From NCBI GenBank assembly GCA_029246685.1, contig JAQWMR010000015.1:1-64000 (forward strand): DNA of 64,000 bases. The letters are read 5' to 3'. The notes under the pieces were generated by a model that did not search any database, had not been told where the DNA came from, and saw only the letters and a list, made by a program, of their open reading frames with translations. Made by a program: the position numbers and the translations under genes. Source of the DNA: Acidimicrobiales bacterium (GTDB lineage: Bacteria; Actinomycetota; Acidimicrobiia; Acidimicrobiales; Aldehydirespiratoraceae). Positions 1 through 9,536 of this stretch are shown piece after piece (the stretch's first letter is position 1; each line of letters opens with the position of its first letter).

Positions 1-1110
1 TACGGCGAAGTGTTTCTGTTTCCAGCGGTTGTGTTTGCCGCAGAAGGGGCCGCCGTCGTGGGGTTCGGTGTGGCCGCCGTGGGCGTGGTCTGTGGTGTGG
101 TCGATTTCGCTGTGGGTTGTGGGGACGGTGCAGCCGGGCCAGGCGCAGTGTTTGTCGGCGATTTGTGCGGCGAGGCGGGCGCCGCCGGTGAAGAGGCGGG
201 CTCGGCCGAGGTCGATGGCGACGCCGGCGGAGTTGACGACAACTCGGCGGAGTTTGTCGATGAACACGGTCGCGAATGTTTCGGTGGGGTCGAGTGGGGT
301 GCCGTCGAGGGTGCGGCACTCGACGAGGGTCGGATCAAGCGGGTCTGGTTGAGCGCCGGCGTATTTCTTTGCGGCCCATTCGAAGGTGGACTGGTTCCAG
401 ACGACGTTGTGGACCATGTCGGGGCAGGCCGAGTTGGGGTTGGCGGCGGCGTCTTGGAAGATCTGCCACAACGCGTCGGCGCGGCGTTGTTTCTCGGTGC
501 AGGGCAGATTGGCAGCGGTTGCCGCGTCGCCCTGCTCGGCCTTGGCTTTCTCCCAGTCGGCGAGGCGTTCGGCGGACAGGTAGTGCCCGAAGATCTCGTC
601 GGACTGGGCTCCTTGCATCGCTCCGGTGCCGCCGGCATAGGTCCAGCCCAACTCGACGGGGTCTTGCACGAGTGAGAAGTCTCGGTTGTCGTGGTTGCGG
701 GAGTTGACCGGTTCGGGGCCGTCTTGATCGGCGTAGCGTTCCCAGGTGCGGACTTCGATCTCGAAGTCGGGATAGTTGAGCCGGGCGGCGACGCGTAGGA
801 ACCAGTCCTGCGCATCGACCATCGATTCACGGACCCGCGGGTTCGCCCACACCCGCTCCAGCAGATCGAAGTAGTCGACGCCGAGCACGCCGCGGCGCAA
901 CGCGCCGAACACCTCCGGCAGACCCCGGCTCATCCGCACGCCGCGTTCACGGGCCGCGGCCGCGGAGTTCGACAGCCGGCCAACGTGGCGCACCATGACC
1001 TTCGCTGATGCGTGACCGTCGGAGGCGTAGACGCCGGACTGGTCGACCTCGTCCAACATGACTGTATGCGACGCGTAAATGCGTCGTACCGCGGACTCCA
1101 TGCGTCGCAT
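1..1110 (-). CDS. DUF222/HNH endonuclease domain protein (3' end outside window)
   Basis: The minus-strand frame is open from about 1209 down to the left edge, so the C-terminus is missing. The N-terminal two thirds is the helical DUF222 region. Near the edge lies a typical HNH core: CAWPGC, then IDHTTDHAHGG, then a C-x3-HN segment. Such proteins are abundant in actinobacteria, often in several diverged copies, and are thought to be mobile or intron-type nucleases. The start is uncertain: ATG at 1110 or 1101 is the first in-frame, yet the homologous-looking frame (ALDRLDDVGSSFG) continues about 30 codons upstream with no start, so the 5' end may be damaged. A second, truncated relative lies at 48320-48905. 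Confidence 0.85.
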   Translation of the reverse strand, partial: MRRMESAVRRIYASHTVMLDEVDQSGVYASDGHASAKVMVRHVGRLSNSAAAARERGVRMSRGLPEVFGALRRGVLGVDYFDLLERVWANPRVRESMVDAQDWFLRVAARLNYPDFEIEVRTWERYADQDGPEPVNSRNHDNRDFSLVQDPVELGWTYAGGTGAMQGAQSDEIFGHYLSAERLADWEKAKAEQGDAATAANLPCTEKQRRADALWQIFQDAAANPNSACPDMVHNVVWNQSTFEWAAKKYAGAQPDPLDPTLVECRTLDGTPLDPTETFATVFIDKLRRVVVNSAGVAIDLGRARLFTGGARLAAQIADKHCAWPGCTVPTTHSEIDHTTDHAHGGHTEPHDGGPFCGKHNRWKQKHFAV

Positions 1111-1269
1111 CGCCGACGCCGCGTCACGGGCGGATCCGAACGACGAGCCGACATCGTCGAGCCGGTCGAGCGCCCGTGCACACCGGTGAGTTCTTCCGCT
1201 CCAGCAGCGAACCTATGTTCGCACCATACGGACAGGGTGTGACACTCCCCGATGTGCCACGCTGCCCCC

Positions 1270-2181
1270 ATGCACGTCCGAATCGGATACGGAATCGGTG
1301 CGGTGCCCATGCTCATGGGCACGCCGGATGGGTTCGGCACGGTCGTCGACGACCTCGAACAGCTCGGCTACGACTCGCTGTGGTTCCCGGAACGCATCAA
1401 CAGTCCGCAGCTCGATCCGATCGTCGCGATGTCCTACGTCGCCGGCCGGACGAAGAAGCTCAAGTTCGGCCCAGCGGTATCGGTGGTCCCCGGTCGCAAT
1501 CCGGTGCTCATGGCGAAGATGCTCGCCAGCCTCGATGTCGTCTCCAACGGACGGTGCCTGCCCGCTCTCGGCCTCGGCATCGCGAACACCGCTGAGCACC
1601 AGGCGTTCCAGGTTGACCGCAAGGAGCGGGCGCCGTGGCTGAACGAAGCGATGCCGCTGATGCGACGTCTCTGGGAAGAGGAAGAGGTCGACCACGAGGG
1701 CGAGCGGTTCTCGATCAAAGGCGCACGCGTACTCCCCAAGCCGATCCAGAACCCGCTCGAGGTCTGGCTCGGCGGACAGGCACCGTCGGAGCTCCGGCGG
1801 ACAGGCCGGCTGGCCGATGGGTGGCTGGCATCGTTCACCACGCCATCCCACGTTGCCGAGAGCATCCCCGTGATCGAGGAGGCCGCCGAAGAGGCCGGCC
1901 GCAAGATGGATCCCGAGCACTACGGCGTGCTCATCCCCTACATCCCCGGCGAAGGTGAAGGCGAGGTGCCCGAAGGCCTCAAGGCCGTCGTCAACGCCCG
2001 CAAGCCGGACGCGGACCCGCGCGATGTCGTCGCCACCAGCCGCGGTCGGATCGTCGAATTGGTGAATGAGTACCTCTCGGTCGGCGCCTCGAAGTTCGTG
2101 CTCTTCCCGTTCGCGGAACCGGAGGACTGGACAGCCGAGCTCGACGCACTCGCCCAAGTCGCGCTGCCGCTTCAGACCTGA
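1270..2181 (+). CDS. LLM-class F420-dependent oxidoreductase
   Basis: A 303-residue bacterial luciferase-like TIM-barrel protein. It shows the family's N-terminal strand (IGYGIGAVPML), the GYDSLWFPER segment, the LASLDVVSNGR segment and LGLGIANTAEHQAF near residue 105. Such enzymes use reduced F420 or FMN to reduce or oxidise a small substrate; the substrate cannot be read from the sequence. ATG 1270 is preferred over the in-frame ATG at 1252 because it puts the first beta strand at the N-terminus. It diverges from the HNH gene and is followed after 17 nt by a lipoprotein gene. Confidence 0.85.
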   Translation: MHVRIGYGIGAVPMLMGTPDGFGTVVDDLEQLGYDSLWFPERINSPQLDPIVAMSYVAGRTKKLKFGPAVSVVPGRNPVLMAKMLASLDVVSNGRCLPALGLGIANTAEHQAFQVDRKERAPWLNEAMPLMRRLWEEEEVDHEGERFSIKGARVLPKPIQNPLEVWLGGQAPSELRRTGRLADGWLASFTTPSHVAESIPVIEEAAEEAGRKMDPEHYGVLIPYIPGEGEGEVPEGLKAVVNARKPDADPRDVVATSRGRIVELVNEYLSVGASKFVLFPFAEPEDWTAELDALAQVALPLQT

Positions 2182-2198
2182 CCGCCTAGCGTCGGCGC

Positions 2199-2801
2199 AT
2201 GCGTCGCGCCGTTCTCATCGTCCTGGTCGTCGCCGCGCTGCTGATTCCGACCGGATGCAGCACCTGCACGGCTGGCTGCGTCGACGATGTGAGCGATCTG
2301 TCATTCACCGGCGAGCTCCTCGACATCGAAGAAGCGGTTGCCACATTCGAGGGGCCCGATGGCCCAGTCGAGATCTTCGTCATCGACAAGATCCGGTTCC
2401 TCGATGTAGGTGCGACCTATCAGGTCGACGCAGCCCGGGCCTTCGGCGAGCCGGTCGACTGGGAGACGACGATTGCTGCGACGTGCGGTTGCGGGGCCGG
2501 CATCAGCCACGAAGACGGCGGCGCGATCGACACCGGTTGGTGGACGGGCGTGAACCGGACCTATCCGGTCGGCGCGTGGTTGATCATCCTGCTCGGCATC
2601 CCGACCGTCACGCTCGTGGCGGTGACGGTCAACCGGCTCCGCCGAGGCGCTGACTACGACCCGTTCGTCGAGCTCCCGGACGACGGCAGCTGGCTCGAGT
2701 ACGACGGCATCGTCGATGCGGACGACGCGCAGCCGTTCGACGACGAGTACGAGGACGACGAGCTCGACGACGACGACGAGGACGAGCTAGGCGCTGAGTA
2801 G
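2199..2801 (+). CDS. Membrane-anchored lipoprotein with acidic tail
   Basis: The 200-residue product has a type II signal peptide with a lipobox ending at Cys20 (LIPTGC), a small extracytoplasmic domain with two Cys pairs, a single transmembrane helix around residues 122-142, and a cytoplasmic tail that ends in a run of Asp/Glu. A lipobox plus an internal helix in one short protein is unusual, and processing at Cys20 is inferred only. No family is recognised. Its 3' end overlaps the convergent DUF1501 gene by 15 nt. Confidence 0.7.
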   Translation: MRRAVLIVLVVAALLIPTGCSTCTAGCVDDVSDLSFTGELLDIEEAVATFEGPDGPVEIFVIDKIRFLDVGATYQVDAARAFGEPVDWETTIAATCGCGAGISHEDGGAIDTGWWTGVNRTYPVGAWLIILLGIPTVTLVAVTVNRLRRGADYDPFVELPDDGSWLEYDGIVDADDAQPFDDEYEDDELDDDDEDELGAE

Positions 2802-4256
2802 GCCGAGCCGGTCGTGCGTGCCACCGAGGATCTCGTCGGTGGGGCCACCCATCCAGTCGAGCGCCGCCGAGTAGACGGACCGGGTGTCGAGAATCGTCGG
2901 GATGTCACCCTGGCGCAGACCGGCGAAGTCGTAGTCGCCGACGACCTGGCCGCCGGCAACCTGCGGGCCGAAGACGAACTGACAGCCGCCACTGCCGTGA
3001 TCCGTGCCACCTGAGCCGTTCTCGGCGACGCGGCGCCCGAACTCGGACGTGGTGACGACCATGACCTTGTCAGCGTGGCCGGACGCCTCGAGCGTGTCGT
3101 AGAAGGCAGAGATGCCGTCGCCCACGTCAGCGAGAAGGTTGGCGTGGTTGCCGGCCTGGTTGGCATGGGTGTCGAAGCCGTTGATGCCCACGGTGATCAC
3201 GCGGGTGCCGATCCCGAGATCGATGATCCCCGCAGCCGTTTGCAGGAGCGATGTGGCGGTGTTTCCGTCGCCGATCGCGGTGTCGCCCTCTCCCCCGCCG
3301 GACACCGACGCAAGAATCTCGATCGCGTCGAGCGTGGACGGGATCGCATACTGCGCCGCCGCCATCTCATTCACAGAAGAGAGCAGGCCGGCGGTCGCGA
3401 GGAATGCGGCGACCAGGGCGTCGTTGTTGGCGCCATCCATGGTTCGCAGCGTGAAGGTCGCCGGCGATCGGACAACGGTCGCCAGTGTGTTCATCCCGAC
3501 CAGCGCCGGGCTGCCGCCGCCGAGGGCGATGGCTCGTAGCGGGTCGTTCTCGCCTTCGAGGGTGGCGTCGAGCCAGCGGCCGAGCCAGCCGGTCTGGGCG
3601 CCCCCATCGGGCACTCCCGACCACCAGGTGTCCATCGCCTTGAAGTGCGAGCGGGACTGGTCCTGCATGCCGGATCCGGCGATGGCCGCCATCGATCCGT
3701 TCTCCCAGAAGGGCACGAACCCGGCGAGCGACGGGTGCAGGCCCCAATCCGTCCCGCCGAGTGACAGCAGATCGGACTCGGCGATCGCGAGGTTGGGCCG
3801 GGCGCTGCGGTAGGCGCCGTCGTTGCTGACGAGCGTGTTGAGCGCATCGTTGCCGCCCGCCATCTCCATCACGACGATGATCCGTTGATCGACAGGCACC
3901 AGCGATCCGCCGGCGAGCGTCGTGGTCGTCGCCGGGGTCGTGGTCGTGGTGGTCGGGATTGCGACGCCATCCACGCTGTCGCGGACCATGGCTGCCCACA
4001 CACCACCGCCGGCCGCGGCTGCGCCGGCAACACCGCCGGCCACGCCGAGGAATCGGCGACGGCTGAACGGCGGCTTCGCCGCGCCGGCGGCAGATACACC
4101 GCGGGCGGGAGGAGGAAGAGGCGGGACGGTGCCCGCCGGCGGTGTGGCCGGCAGGTCGAGCGTGAATGCCGCCGGCGGTCCGTCGAGGGGTCGCTCGGCG
4201 CCGGGGGTCGACGGCGGATCGGTGGGGCGAGGGCGAGGGTCATGGGAGTCAGTCAT
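2787..4256 (-). CDS. DUF1501 family Tat-exported protein
   Basis: A 489-residue member of the DUF1501 family, an alkaline-phosphatase-superfamily-like fold that is nearly always encoded beside DUF1800 proteins. Residues 1-60 are a long Pro-rich leader. A twin-arginine motif (SRRRFLG, residues 65-71) and an Ala/Gly-rich hydrophobic stretch follow, so export by Tat is predicted. The core has VMEMAGGNDALN and, later, TTSEFGRRVAENGSGGTDHG, both family hallmarks. It starts 10 nt after the DUF1800 stop, so the two are co-transcribed. Biochemical function is unknown. Confidence 0.85.
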   Translation of the reverse strand: MTDSHDPRPRPTDPPSTPGAERPLDGPPAAFTLDLPATPPAGTVPPLPPPARGVSAAGAAKPPFSRRRFLGVAGGVAGAAAAGGGVWAAMVRDSVDGVAIPTTTTTTPATTTTLAGGSLVPVDQRIIVVMEMAGGNDALNTLVSNDGAYRSARPNLAIAESDLLSLGGTDWGLHPSLAGFVPFWENGSMAAIAGSGMQDQSRSHFKAMDTWWSGVPDGGAQTGWLGRWLDATLEGENDPLRAIALGGGSPALVGMNTLATVVRSPATFTLRTMDGANNDALVAAFLATAGLLSSVNEMAAAQYAIPSTLDAIEILASVSGGGEGDTAIGDGNTATSLLQTAAGIIDLGIGTRVITVGINGFDTHANQAGNHANLLADVGDGISAFYDTLEASGHADKVMVVTTSEFGRRVAENGSGGTDHGSGGCQFVFGPQVAGGQVVGDYDFAGLRQGDIPTILDTRSVYSAALDWMGGPTDEILGGTHDRLGLLSA

Positions 4257-4266
4257 CGTTGGTCTC

Positions 4267-5551
4267 TCAACGGATCAGCAGGTCGGGGGATGCGAGGGCG
4301 ACAGCGAGCACTGCTTCACCAGGGCGACGCGCCGCGTCGTGGGGGAGCCCGTCGAGCGCCTCGATCGTGGGAGCCGAGAACCCTTCAGGCCGCACGAGCA
4401 GGTCGGCGAGGAGGCCATAGTGGCGGTCGGTTGCGGCGGCCAGCACCTCCGAATCGTCCGGGGTGATGGACGCGATGGCGTTCGCCATCGTGAACCGGCC
4501 GGCGGTGGCGGACGAGGCGAGCCACGCCGCGGCTCCCGGATAGCCGCCGACGTTGGGCGGGTTGCCGGGCATCTGGCCCATCTGGCGCAGTAGGCCGACC
4601 ATGGCTCGCGGTGGCGGCTCGGCCCCGGTGGCCTTCAGCGCGGCGATCGCCCACGGCACCGGTGCAGTGACCTGCGGAGTGCAGGCGCCGTCGAGGCCGG
4701 CCTCGAGAACGGCGCGGGCGAGGGCACCGTTGTCGAGGCCGCTCGCCGAATAGGTGTCGGCGAGCCGGTCGACGGTCGACATCGCCGCGGAAGTGTCGGG
4801 CCGCTTTGCCGGCGATGAAGCCGGGCACGGCGGGATGGTCGACCGCCGTGTCGACGACCGCATCGACGCCGGAGATGCCCTCCACGCCCAGGAAGGTCTG
4901 GGGCGTCGAGTCGTGGCGGAACGGCCGGAACAGCGGCGTGTAGTCCAGTTGGCGGGCGACAACCCAGCCGGTGAGCCCGACAGCCGCGGCCCGGACGTCG
5001 TCTTCCGTGTAGTTGCCGATGCCGAGTGTGTAGAGCTCGAGGAGTTCACGGCCGTAGTTCTCGTTGGGCGACTCACCGGTTGAGGTGTTGCCATCGAGGA
5101 AGACGAGCATCGCCGCGTCGGTCGTCACCGCCCGGATCAGATCGCGGAAACCACCGAACGCGGACGAACGAAGGAGCTCGAGGTGGTCGGTCAGGACGGG
5201 CAGCACGTTGACGACGGCGCAGGAGACGGCGAAGTGGTCGTGCCAGAACCACGCCATCGTGTTCTCGAACGGCCGCTCCGTGACGACGAGATGCTCCATC
5301 CAGCCGCTGAGCGCTGCGAGCGCCTGCGTGCGCCGCTCGTTCGGGTCCTCGTTGTAGTAGTCGAGGTCGAGTCCGGCCCAGGGGCCGTCCTCTGCAGCGA
5401 CGCCAGCGCCATCCGGATCGGCCAGCAGGTCGACCACGGCATCGGTACCGAGTGCGACCAGCTCATCGAGCTGGCCAGGGCGCAGACCCCAGCCGGCTCG
5501 CCGAGCCAGCCAAGCGATCTCGTCTCTGGGGGTAGAGCCGTTCGTGGTCAC
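4267..5551 (-). pseudogene. DUF1800 family protein, frameshifted
   Basis: The 5' part (from ATG 5551) encodes the DUF1800 N-terminal half, including WFWHDHFAVS and NENYGRELLELYTLG. This frame stops making sense after AGKAARHFRGDV near 4800. The C-terminal half (RLADTYSASGLDNGALARAV to the stop at 4267) continues in the frame one base further on. Removing one base near 4795-4805 would give one reading frame of about 427 codons, normal for the family. It is either a real frameshift mutation or a sequencing error; no slippery heptamer with a downstream structure is obvious. It is the partner of the DUF1501 gene just downstream. Confidence 0.8.
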
Positions 5552-5596
5552 ATCTGGACTATCGGCGCCAGATGTGAGGAAACGATGAGCGAGACG

Positions 5597-6763
5597 TCAG
5601 AGCCGGTCGAAAGCGGCGGAAAGGTCGCCCAGCAGGTCATCGAGCGATTCGATGCCCACACTCAGGCGGATCAGATCGTCGGGAACCTCGAGCGGTGAGC
5701 CGGCAGCCGAGGCGTGGGTCATCGCTCCCGGGTGCTCGATAAGTGATTCAACGGCGCCGAGCGACTCGGCGAGCGAGAACACCTGTGTGCTCGCCGCGAG
5801 CCGAGTCGCCGCGTCCATGCCCCCGGCAACCCGGAACGAGACCATGCCGCCGAACTTCTTCATCTGCTTTACAGCAGCTTCGTGACCGGGATGATCGGCG
5901 AGGCCCGGATAGCGGATCTCGATGACCTCGTTGCGGCTCTGCAGGTATTCGACGATTGCTTCGGCGCTCTCGCAGTGACGATCCATGCGCACGGCGAGCG
6001 TCTTCAGGCCCCGGAGGGTGAGGTAGTTGTCGAAGGGTGAGCCGATCGCGCCGATGGCGTTCTGGAGATAGGCCAGACGATCGGCGAGCTCGTCGTCGTT
6101 GAGCGCGAGGAAGCCGCCGACCACGTCGGAGTGGCCACCGCAGTACTTGGTGGTGGAGTGAACGACGACGTCCGCGCCGAGCGACAGCGGCTGTTGCAGA
6201 TACGGCGTGGCGAAGGTGTTGTCGACCACGAACATCGCGTCGCCGGCGTGGGCAACCTCGGCGATGGCCTCGAGGTCGATGACCGTGAGCAGCGGGTTCG
6301 TCGGCGTCTCGGCCCAGACCACCTTGGTCTCGGGCCGCATCGCCTCGGCCAGCGAAGCCGGATTCGTGAGGTCCGCCGCAGACCACTCGATTCCCATGGG
6401 ACCGAAGACGGCGGAGATCAGGCGGAAGGTGCCGCCGTAGGCGTCGTTACCGAGCACGATGTGGTCACCGGGCGAGAGGGTGCGCAGGAGGGTGTCCTCC
6501 GCAGCCATGCCGGAGCCGAAGGCGAGCCCGTGGGCGGCACCTTCGAGCGAGGCGAGGCACGCCTGGAGGGCGGAGCGGGTCGGGTTGCCGGTGCGGCTGT
6601 ATTCGTAGCCGCGGTGAACCCCGACGTCCTCCTGCACGAACGTCGTCGCGAGCGAGATCGGCGTGACCACCGCGCCGCTCGCCGGGTCGTGCGGCTGACC
6701 GGCACGGATGGCACGGGTCTCGAAGCCCCAGGCTTCGGCGTCGGCGAATACGTCGTCAGCCAT
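5597..6763 (-). CDS. metB: Cystathionine gamma-synthase / gamma-lyase
   Basis: A 388-residue PLP-dependent Cys/Met metabolism enzyme. The PLP lysine is K206 in HSTTKYCGGH, preceded by the PLP-binding ETPTNP and DNTFATPY segments. With the upstream cbs it would run transsulfuration between homocysteine and cysteine; sequence alone does not separate synthase from lyase. The start ATG at 6763 overlaps the cbs stop (6756) by 8 nt, indicating translational coupling. A longer in-frame extension to 6955 is only antisense reading of cbs codons. Confidence 0.9.
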   Translation of the reverse strand: MADDVFADAEAWGFETRAIRAGQPHDPASGAVVTPISLATTFVQEDVGVHRGYEYSRTGNPTRSALQACLASLEGAAHGLAFGSGMAAEDTLLRTLSPGDHIVLGNDAYGGTFRLISAVFGPMGIEWSAADLTNPASLAEAMRPETKVVWAETPTNPLLTVIDLEAIAEVAHAGDAMFVVDNTFATPYLQQPLSLGADVVVHSTTKYCGGHSDVVGGFLALNDDELADRLAYLQNAIGAIGSPFDNYLTLRGLKTLAVRMDRHCESAEAIVEYLQSRNEVIEIRYPGLADHPGHEAAVKQMKKFGGMVSFRVAGGMDAATRLAASTQVFSLAESLGAVESLIEHPGAMTHASAAGSPLEVPDDLIRLSVGIESLDDLLGDLSAAFDRL

Positions 6764-8129
6764 GATGCGTCGCCGTGGAGAGGAACGCGAGAACGTCGCT
6801 GCTCGAGATGACCGCGCGGGGCCGGCCGCCGTCCAGGACGAGCAGCGCTGAGCATGACTCGAGCATCTCGACCGCCAGGGCCACCGGCTGACCGGAGCCG
6901 ATGCTGGGCAGCTTGGGCCCCATGATGTCCTCGACCGTCTTGTCGAGCACCGCATCGGTGTCGAAGGCGAGGTCCATCAAGCGGAGTTCGCTGACGGATC
7001 CCACGACCTCCGCGGCGGCGAGGGGCATCTCGTTCTTGGCCACGGGAACCTGCGAGACGCCGTGTTCGCTCATCATCTGGACAGCTTCCCGCACCGTTTG
7101 GTGGGGCTGCACGTAGAGCAGCTCGGGCACACCCTCGCGGCGACTTCCGAGCACGTCGGCGACCACCGGCCCGTCGGCCTGGAGGAAGCCGAAGCCGGCC
7201 ATCCACTCGTCGTCGAAGACTGTGGAGAGATAGAGGCGGCCGTTGTCCGGAACCAGCACCACGACCAGATCGTCGGGCGTGCAGCCCTCGGCCACCTTCA
7301 AGGCTGCATTGACCGCTGTGCCTCCGGAGCCGCCGATGAGCAGGCCCTCTTCTTGGGTGACGCGACGGGCCGTGAGGAAGGAGTCCCGGTCACTGACCGC
7401 GATCGTGTCGTCGACGAGATCGGCGTGGTACGTGTCGGGGAAGAAGTCCTCACCCACGCCCTCGACCAGGTAGGGACGGCCCGAGCCGCCGGAGTAGACG
7501 GAGCCTTCCGGATCGGCGGCGATGACCTGGACGTCTGGGTTCTGTTCCTTCAGGTATCGGCCCACGCCGCTGAGCGTGCCGCCCGTACCGGCCCCCGCGA
7601 TGAAGTGCGTTATCTTGCCGTCGGTCTGGCGCCAGATCTCCGGCCCGGTCGTGTCGTAGTGGGCCTGCGGGTTCGTCTGGTTGTGGTACTGGTTCGGCCG
7701 GAAGGCGCCGGGGATCTCGTTCACGAGCCGTTCAGCCGTGGAGTAGTAGGATTGGGGGTCCTCCGGGGCGACAGCAACCGGGCAGACGACCACCTCGGCG
7801 CCGTAGGCCCGGAGCAGGTCAACCTTCTCGGAGCCGACCTTGTCGGTCATCACAAAGACGCAGCGGTAGCCGCGCTGCGCGGCCACGATCGCGAGCCCGA
7901 TCCCGGTGTTGCCAGAGGTTGGCTCGACGATGGTTCCACCCGGCTTCAGGAGACCCTCGCGCTCGGCCGCGTCGATCATCGCGATGGCGGGACGGTCCTT
8001 CGAGGAACCACCCGGATTGCTCATCTCTGCTTTGACGACGACCGGACACGGCAGCCCCTCGCCCATACGGCGAAGGCGGACGAGCGGTGTGTCGCCCACC
8101 ATGTCGAGGACGGAATCGAAGATCTCCAT
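6756..8129 (-). CDS. cbs: Cystathionine beta-synthase
   Basis: A 457-residue enzyme that condenses serine (or O-acetylserine) with homocysteine. The fold-type II PLP domain fills residues 1-320: SNPGGSSKDRPA contains the Schiff-base lysine K44, and PTSGNTGIG binds phosphate. Residues about 335-455 form two CBS repeats, as in actinobacterial and eukaryotic CBS; there is no N-terminal haem domain. First gene of a two-gene operon with metB. It diverges from the CoA-transferase at 8301, so the palindrome at 8263-8287 lies in a shared regulatory gap. Confidence 0.93.
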   Translation of the reverse strand: MEIFDSVLDMVGDTPLVRLRRMGEGLPCPVVVKAEMSNPGGSSKDRPAIAMIDAAEREGLLKPGGTIVEPTSGNTGIGLAIVAAQRGYRCVFVMTDKVGSEKVDLLRAYGAEVVVCPVAVAPEDPQSYYSTAERLVNEIPGAFRPNQYHNQTNPQAHYDTTGPEIWRQTDGKITHFIAGAGTGGTLSGVGRYLKEQNPDVQVIAADPEGSVYSGGSGRPYLVEGVGEDFFPDTYHADLVDDTIAVSDRDSFLTARRVTQEEGLLIGGSGGTAVNAALKVAEGCTPDDLVVVLVPDNGRLYLSTVFDDEWMAGFGFLQADGPVVADVLGSRREGVPELLYVQPHQTVREAVQMMSEHGVSQVPVAKNEMPLAAAEVVGSVSELRLMDLAFDTDAVLDKTVEDIMGPKLPSIGSGQPVALAVEMLESCSALLVLDGGRPRAVISSSDVLAFLSTATHHG

Positions 8130-8262
8130 GGCTCACCTTCCGAGGAATTCAGCCGGTGGCCAAGTCTCGCACATCGATTGCGCGTTACCGACACGATCGA
8201 CACAAGTTTGCCGCTCGTGAATCGGTCCAACCGGGATGTGTCACCGCGGATTCCCGACCGCT

Positions 8263-8287
8263 AGTTTCTGACGGTCCGTCAGAAACT
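8263..8287. promoter_or_regulatory. 25-bp perfect palindromic operator
   Basis: Two 12-bp arms (AGTTTCTGACGG and its exact complement) flank one central base at 8275. The site lies 14 nt before the GTG start of the CoA-transferase and 134 nt before cbs. The core TGACGGTCCGTCA recurs at 18246-18258, 18 nt before an acyl-CoA dehydrogenase. Size and symmetry suit a TetR-family dimer. Repression of the downstream acyl-CoA genes is inferred. Confidence 0.7.
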
Positions 8288-8300
8288 TTCGAGGTCACCT

Positions 8301-9536
8301 GTGTCCGACAACTCTCAGCTCCTCTCCGGCGTTCGCGTGATCGAATCGTCGCTACTCGGGCCCGGACATGTGGCCACGTTCTTCGCAGATCTCGGCGCTG
8401 ATGTCATCAAGGTCGAAGCCCCCTCCGGCGACTACATCCGCCAGATGACCTGGCCGATCGTGGAGGGCGTCTCCCTGCTCCACCTCCACACGCACCGGGG
8501 CAAGCGCAGCATCACGCTCGACCTCAAGACGGGCGAGGGCAAGGAGCTCTACAAGGAGCTCGTGACGACTGCCGATGTCGTCGTCGAAGCGATGCGACCC
8601 GGCACCCTTGCGAAGCTCGGCCTCGGCTACGAGGACCTGAAGGCCGTGAACCCGAAGATCGTCTTCGCGACGCTGTCGGGCTACGGCGCGACCGGGCCGT
8701 ACAAGGACATGCCCAGCCACGGCATCGCCTACGACACCTGGGCGGGAATCGTGCAGCCGGTCGTAGACGACGACGGCTTCAGTCGCATCCCGCCGACGAT
8801 GCCGAACGTGGGCATCAACGTCGGACCGATGGTCGGCGCCATGGCGATTCTCGCCGGCATCATCAAGGCCCGCGAGACGGGCGAGGGCTGCGAGATGGAG
8901 ATGGCGCAGTCCGACGCCGCGGCCTACATGGACTGGTACCGCATCGAGTCGGAGCGAGCCTACCTGCGTCCGGAGGACGAGGTGACCGGCAACGCCTCCG
9001 ACGACTATGAGCGCCGTCCTGCCGGCTTGGCCGGCATGTGGGAGGGCGTGCGCTACCAGATATACGAGGCCAGCGACGGCCACGTTCTCTTCATGGCGAG
9101 CGAGCAGGCGTTCTGGAAGAACTTCTGCGGCGGCCTCGACCGGATGGACCTCTTCGACAAGTGGCCGGGCTCCACCTACGCCGACCACGCCAAAGGCAAC
9201 CTCCAACTGCAGCGCGAGCTCCAGACAATCTTCAAGTCGAAGACCTGCCAGGAGTGGCTGGACTTCTCCAACGAGTTCAACACCACCATCGCCCCCATCA
9301 ACACGCCGGCCAACATCGGCGACGACCCGCAGTTCCAGGCCCGGATGGGCTTCTACCCCACGGAGGCCCTCGGCTGTGAGCAGCTGCCGCTGCCGGTGTT
9401 CGTCAACGGATCGCTGCCGCCCACGCCGACGATGGCGCCGACGGTCGGCGAGAACAACGACGACGTCATGACCGACGTGCTCGGCAAGTCCGCCGATGAG
9501 CTCCGGGCCCTCAAGGACGCCGGCGCTTTCGGCTGA
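8301..9536 (+). CDS. CaiB/BaiF family CoA-transferase
   Basis: A 411-residue class III CoA-transferase. It shows the N-terminal GVRVIESSLLGPGHVATFFADLG segment in short form (GPGHVATFFADLGAD), then VIKVEAPSGD, and LDLKTGEGKEL followed by ADVVVEAMRPGT. These enzymes move CoA between a carboxylic acid and an acyl-CoA through an aspartyl-CoA thioester. The start is GTG 8301, just after the palindrome, so a repressor bound there would block transcription or initiation. Its stop abuts the stop of the convergent remnant at 9537. Substrate unknown. Confidence 0.88.
   Translation: MSDNSQLLSGVRVIESSLLGPGHVATFFADLGADVIKVEAPSGDYIRQMTWPIVEGVSLLHLHTHRGKRSITLDLKTGEGKELYKELVTTADVVVEAMRPGTLAKLGLGYEDLKAVNPKIVFATLSGYGATGPYKDMPSHGIAYDTWAGIVQPVVDDDGFSRIPPTMPNVGINVGPMVGAMAILAGIIKARETGEGCEMEMAQSDAAAYMDWYRIESERAYLRPEDEVTGNASDDYERRPAGLAGMWEGVRYQIYEASDGHVLFMASEQAFWKNFCGGLDRMDLFDKWPGSTYADHAKGNLQLQRELQTIFKSKTCQEWLDFSNEFNTTIAPINTPANIGDDPQFQARMGFYPTEALGCEQLPLPVFVNGSLPPTPTMAPTVGENNDDVMTDVLGKSADELRALKDAGAFG

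Noticed and set aside
4795..4805. Programmed frameshifting in DUF1800
   Set aside because: No slippery heptamer, stop codon or stable downstream structure fits, and the family is not known for it; mutation or sequencing error is more likely.
5597..6955. 64-residue N-terminal extension of metB
   Set aside because: The extra codons are an out-of-frame reading of cbs; ATG 6763 gives the normal family start and an 8-nt overlap.
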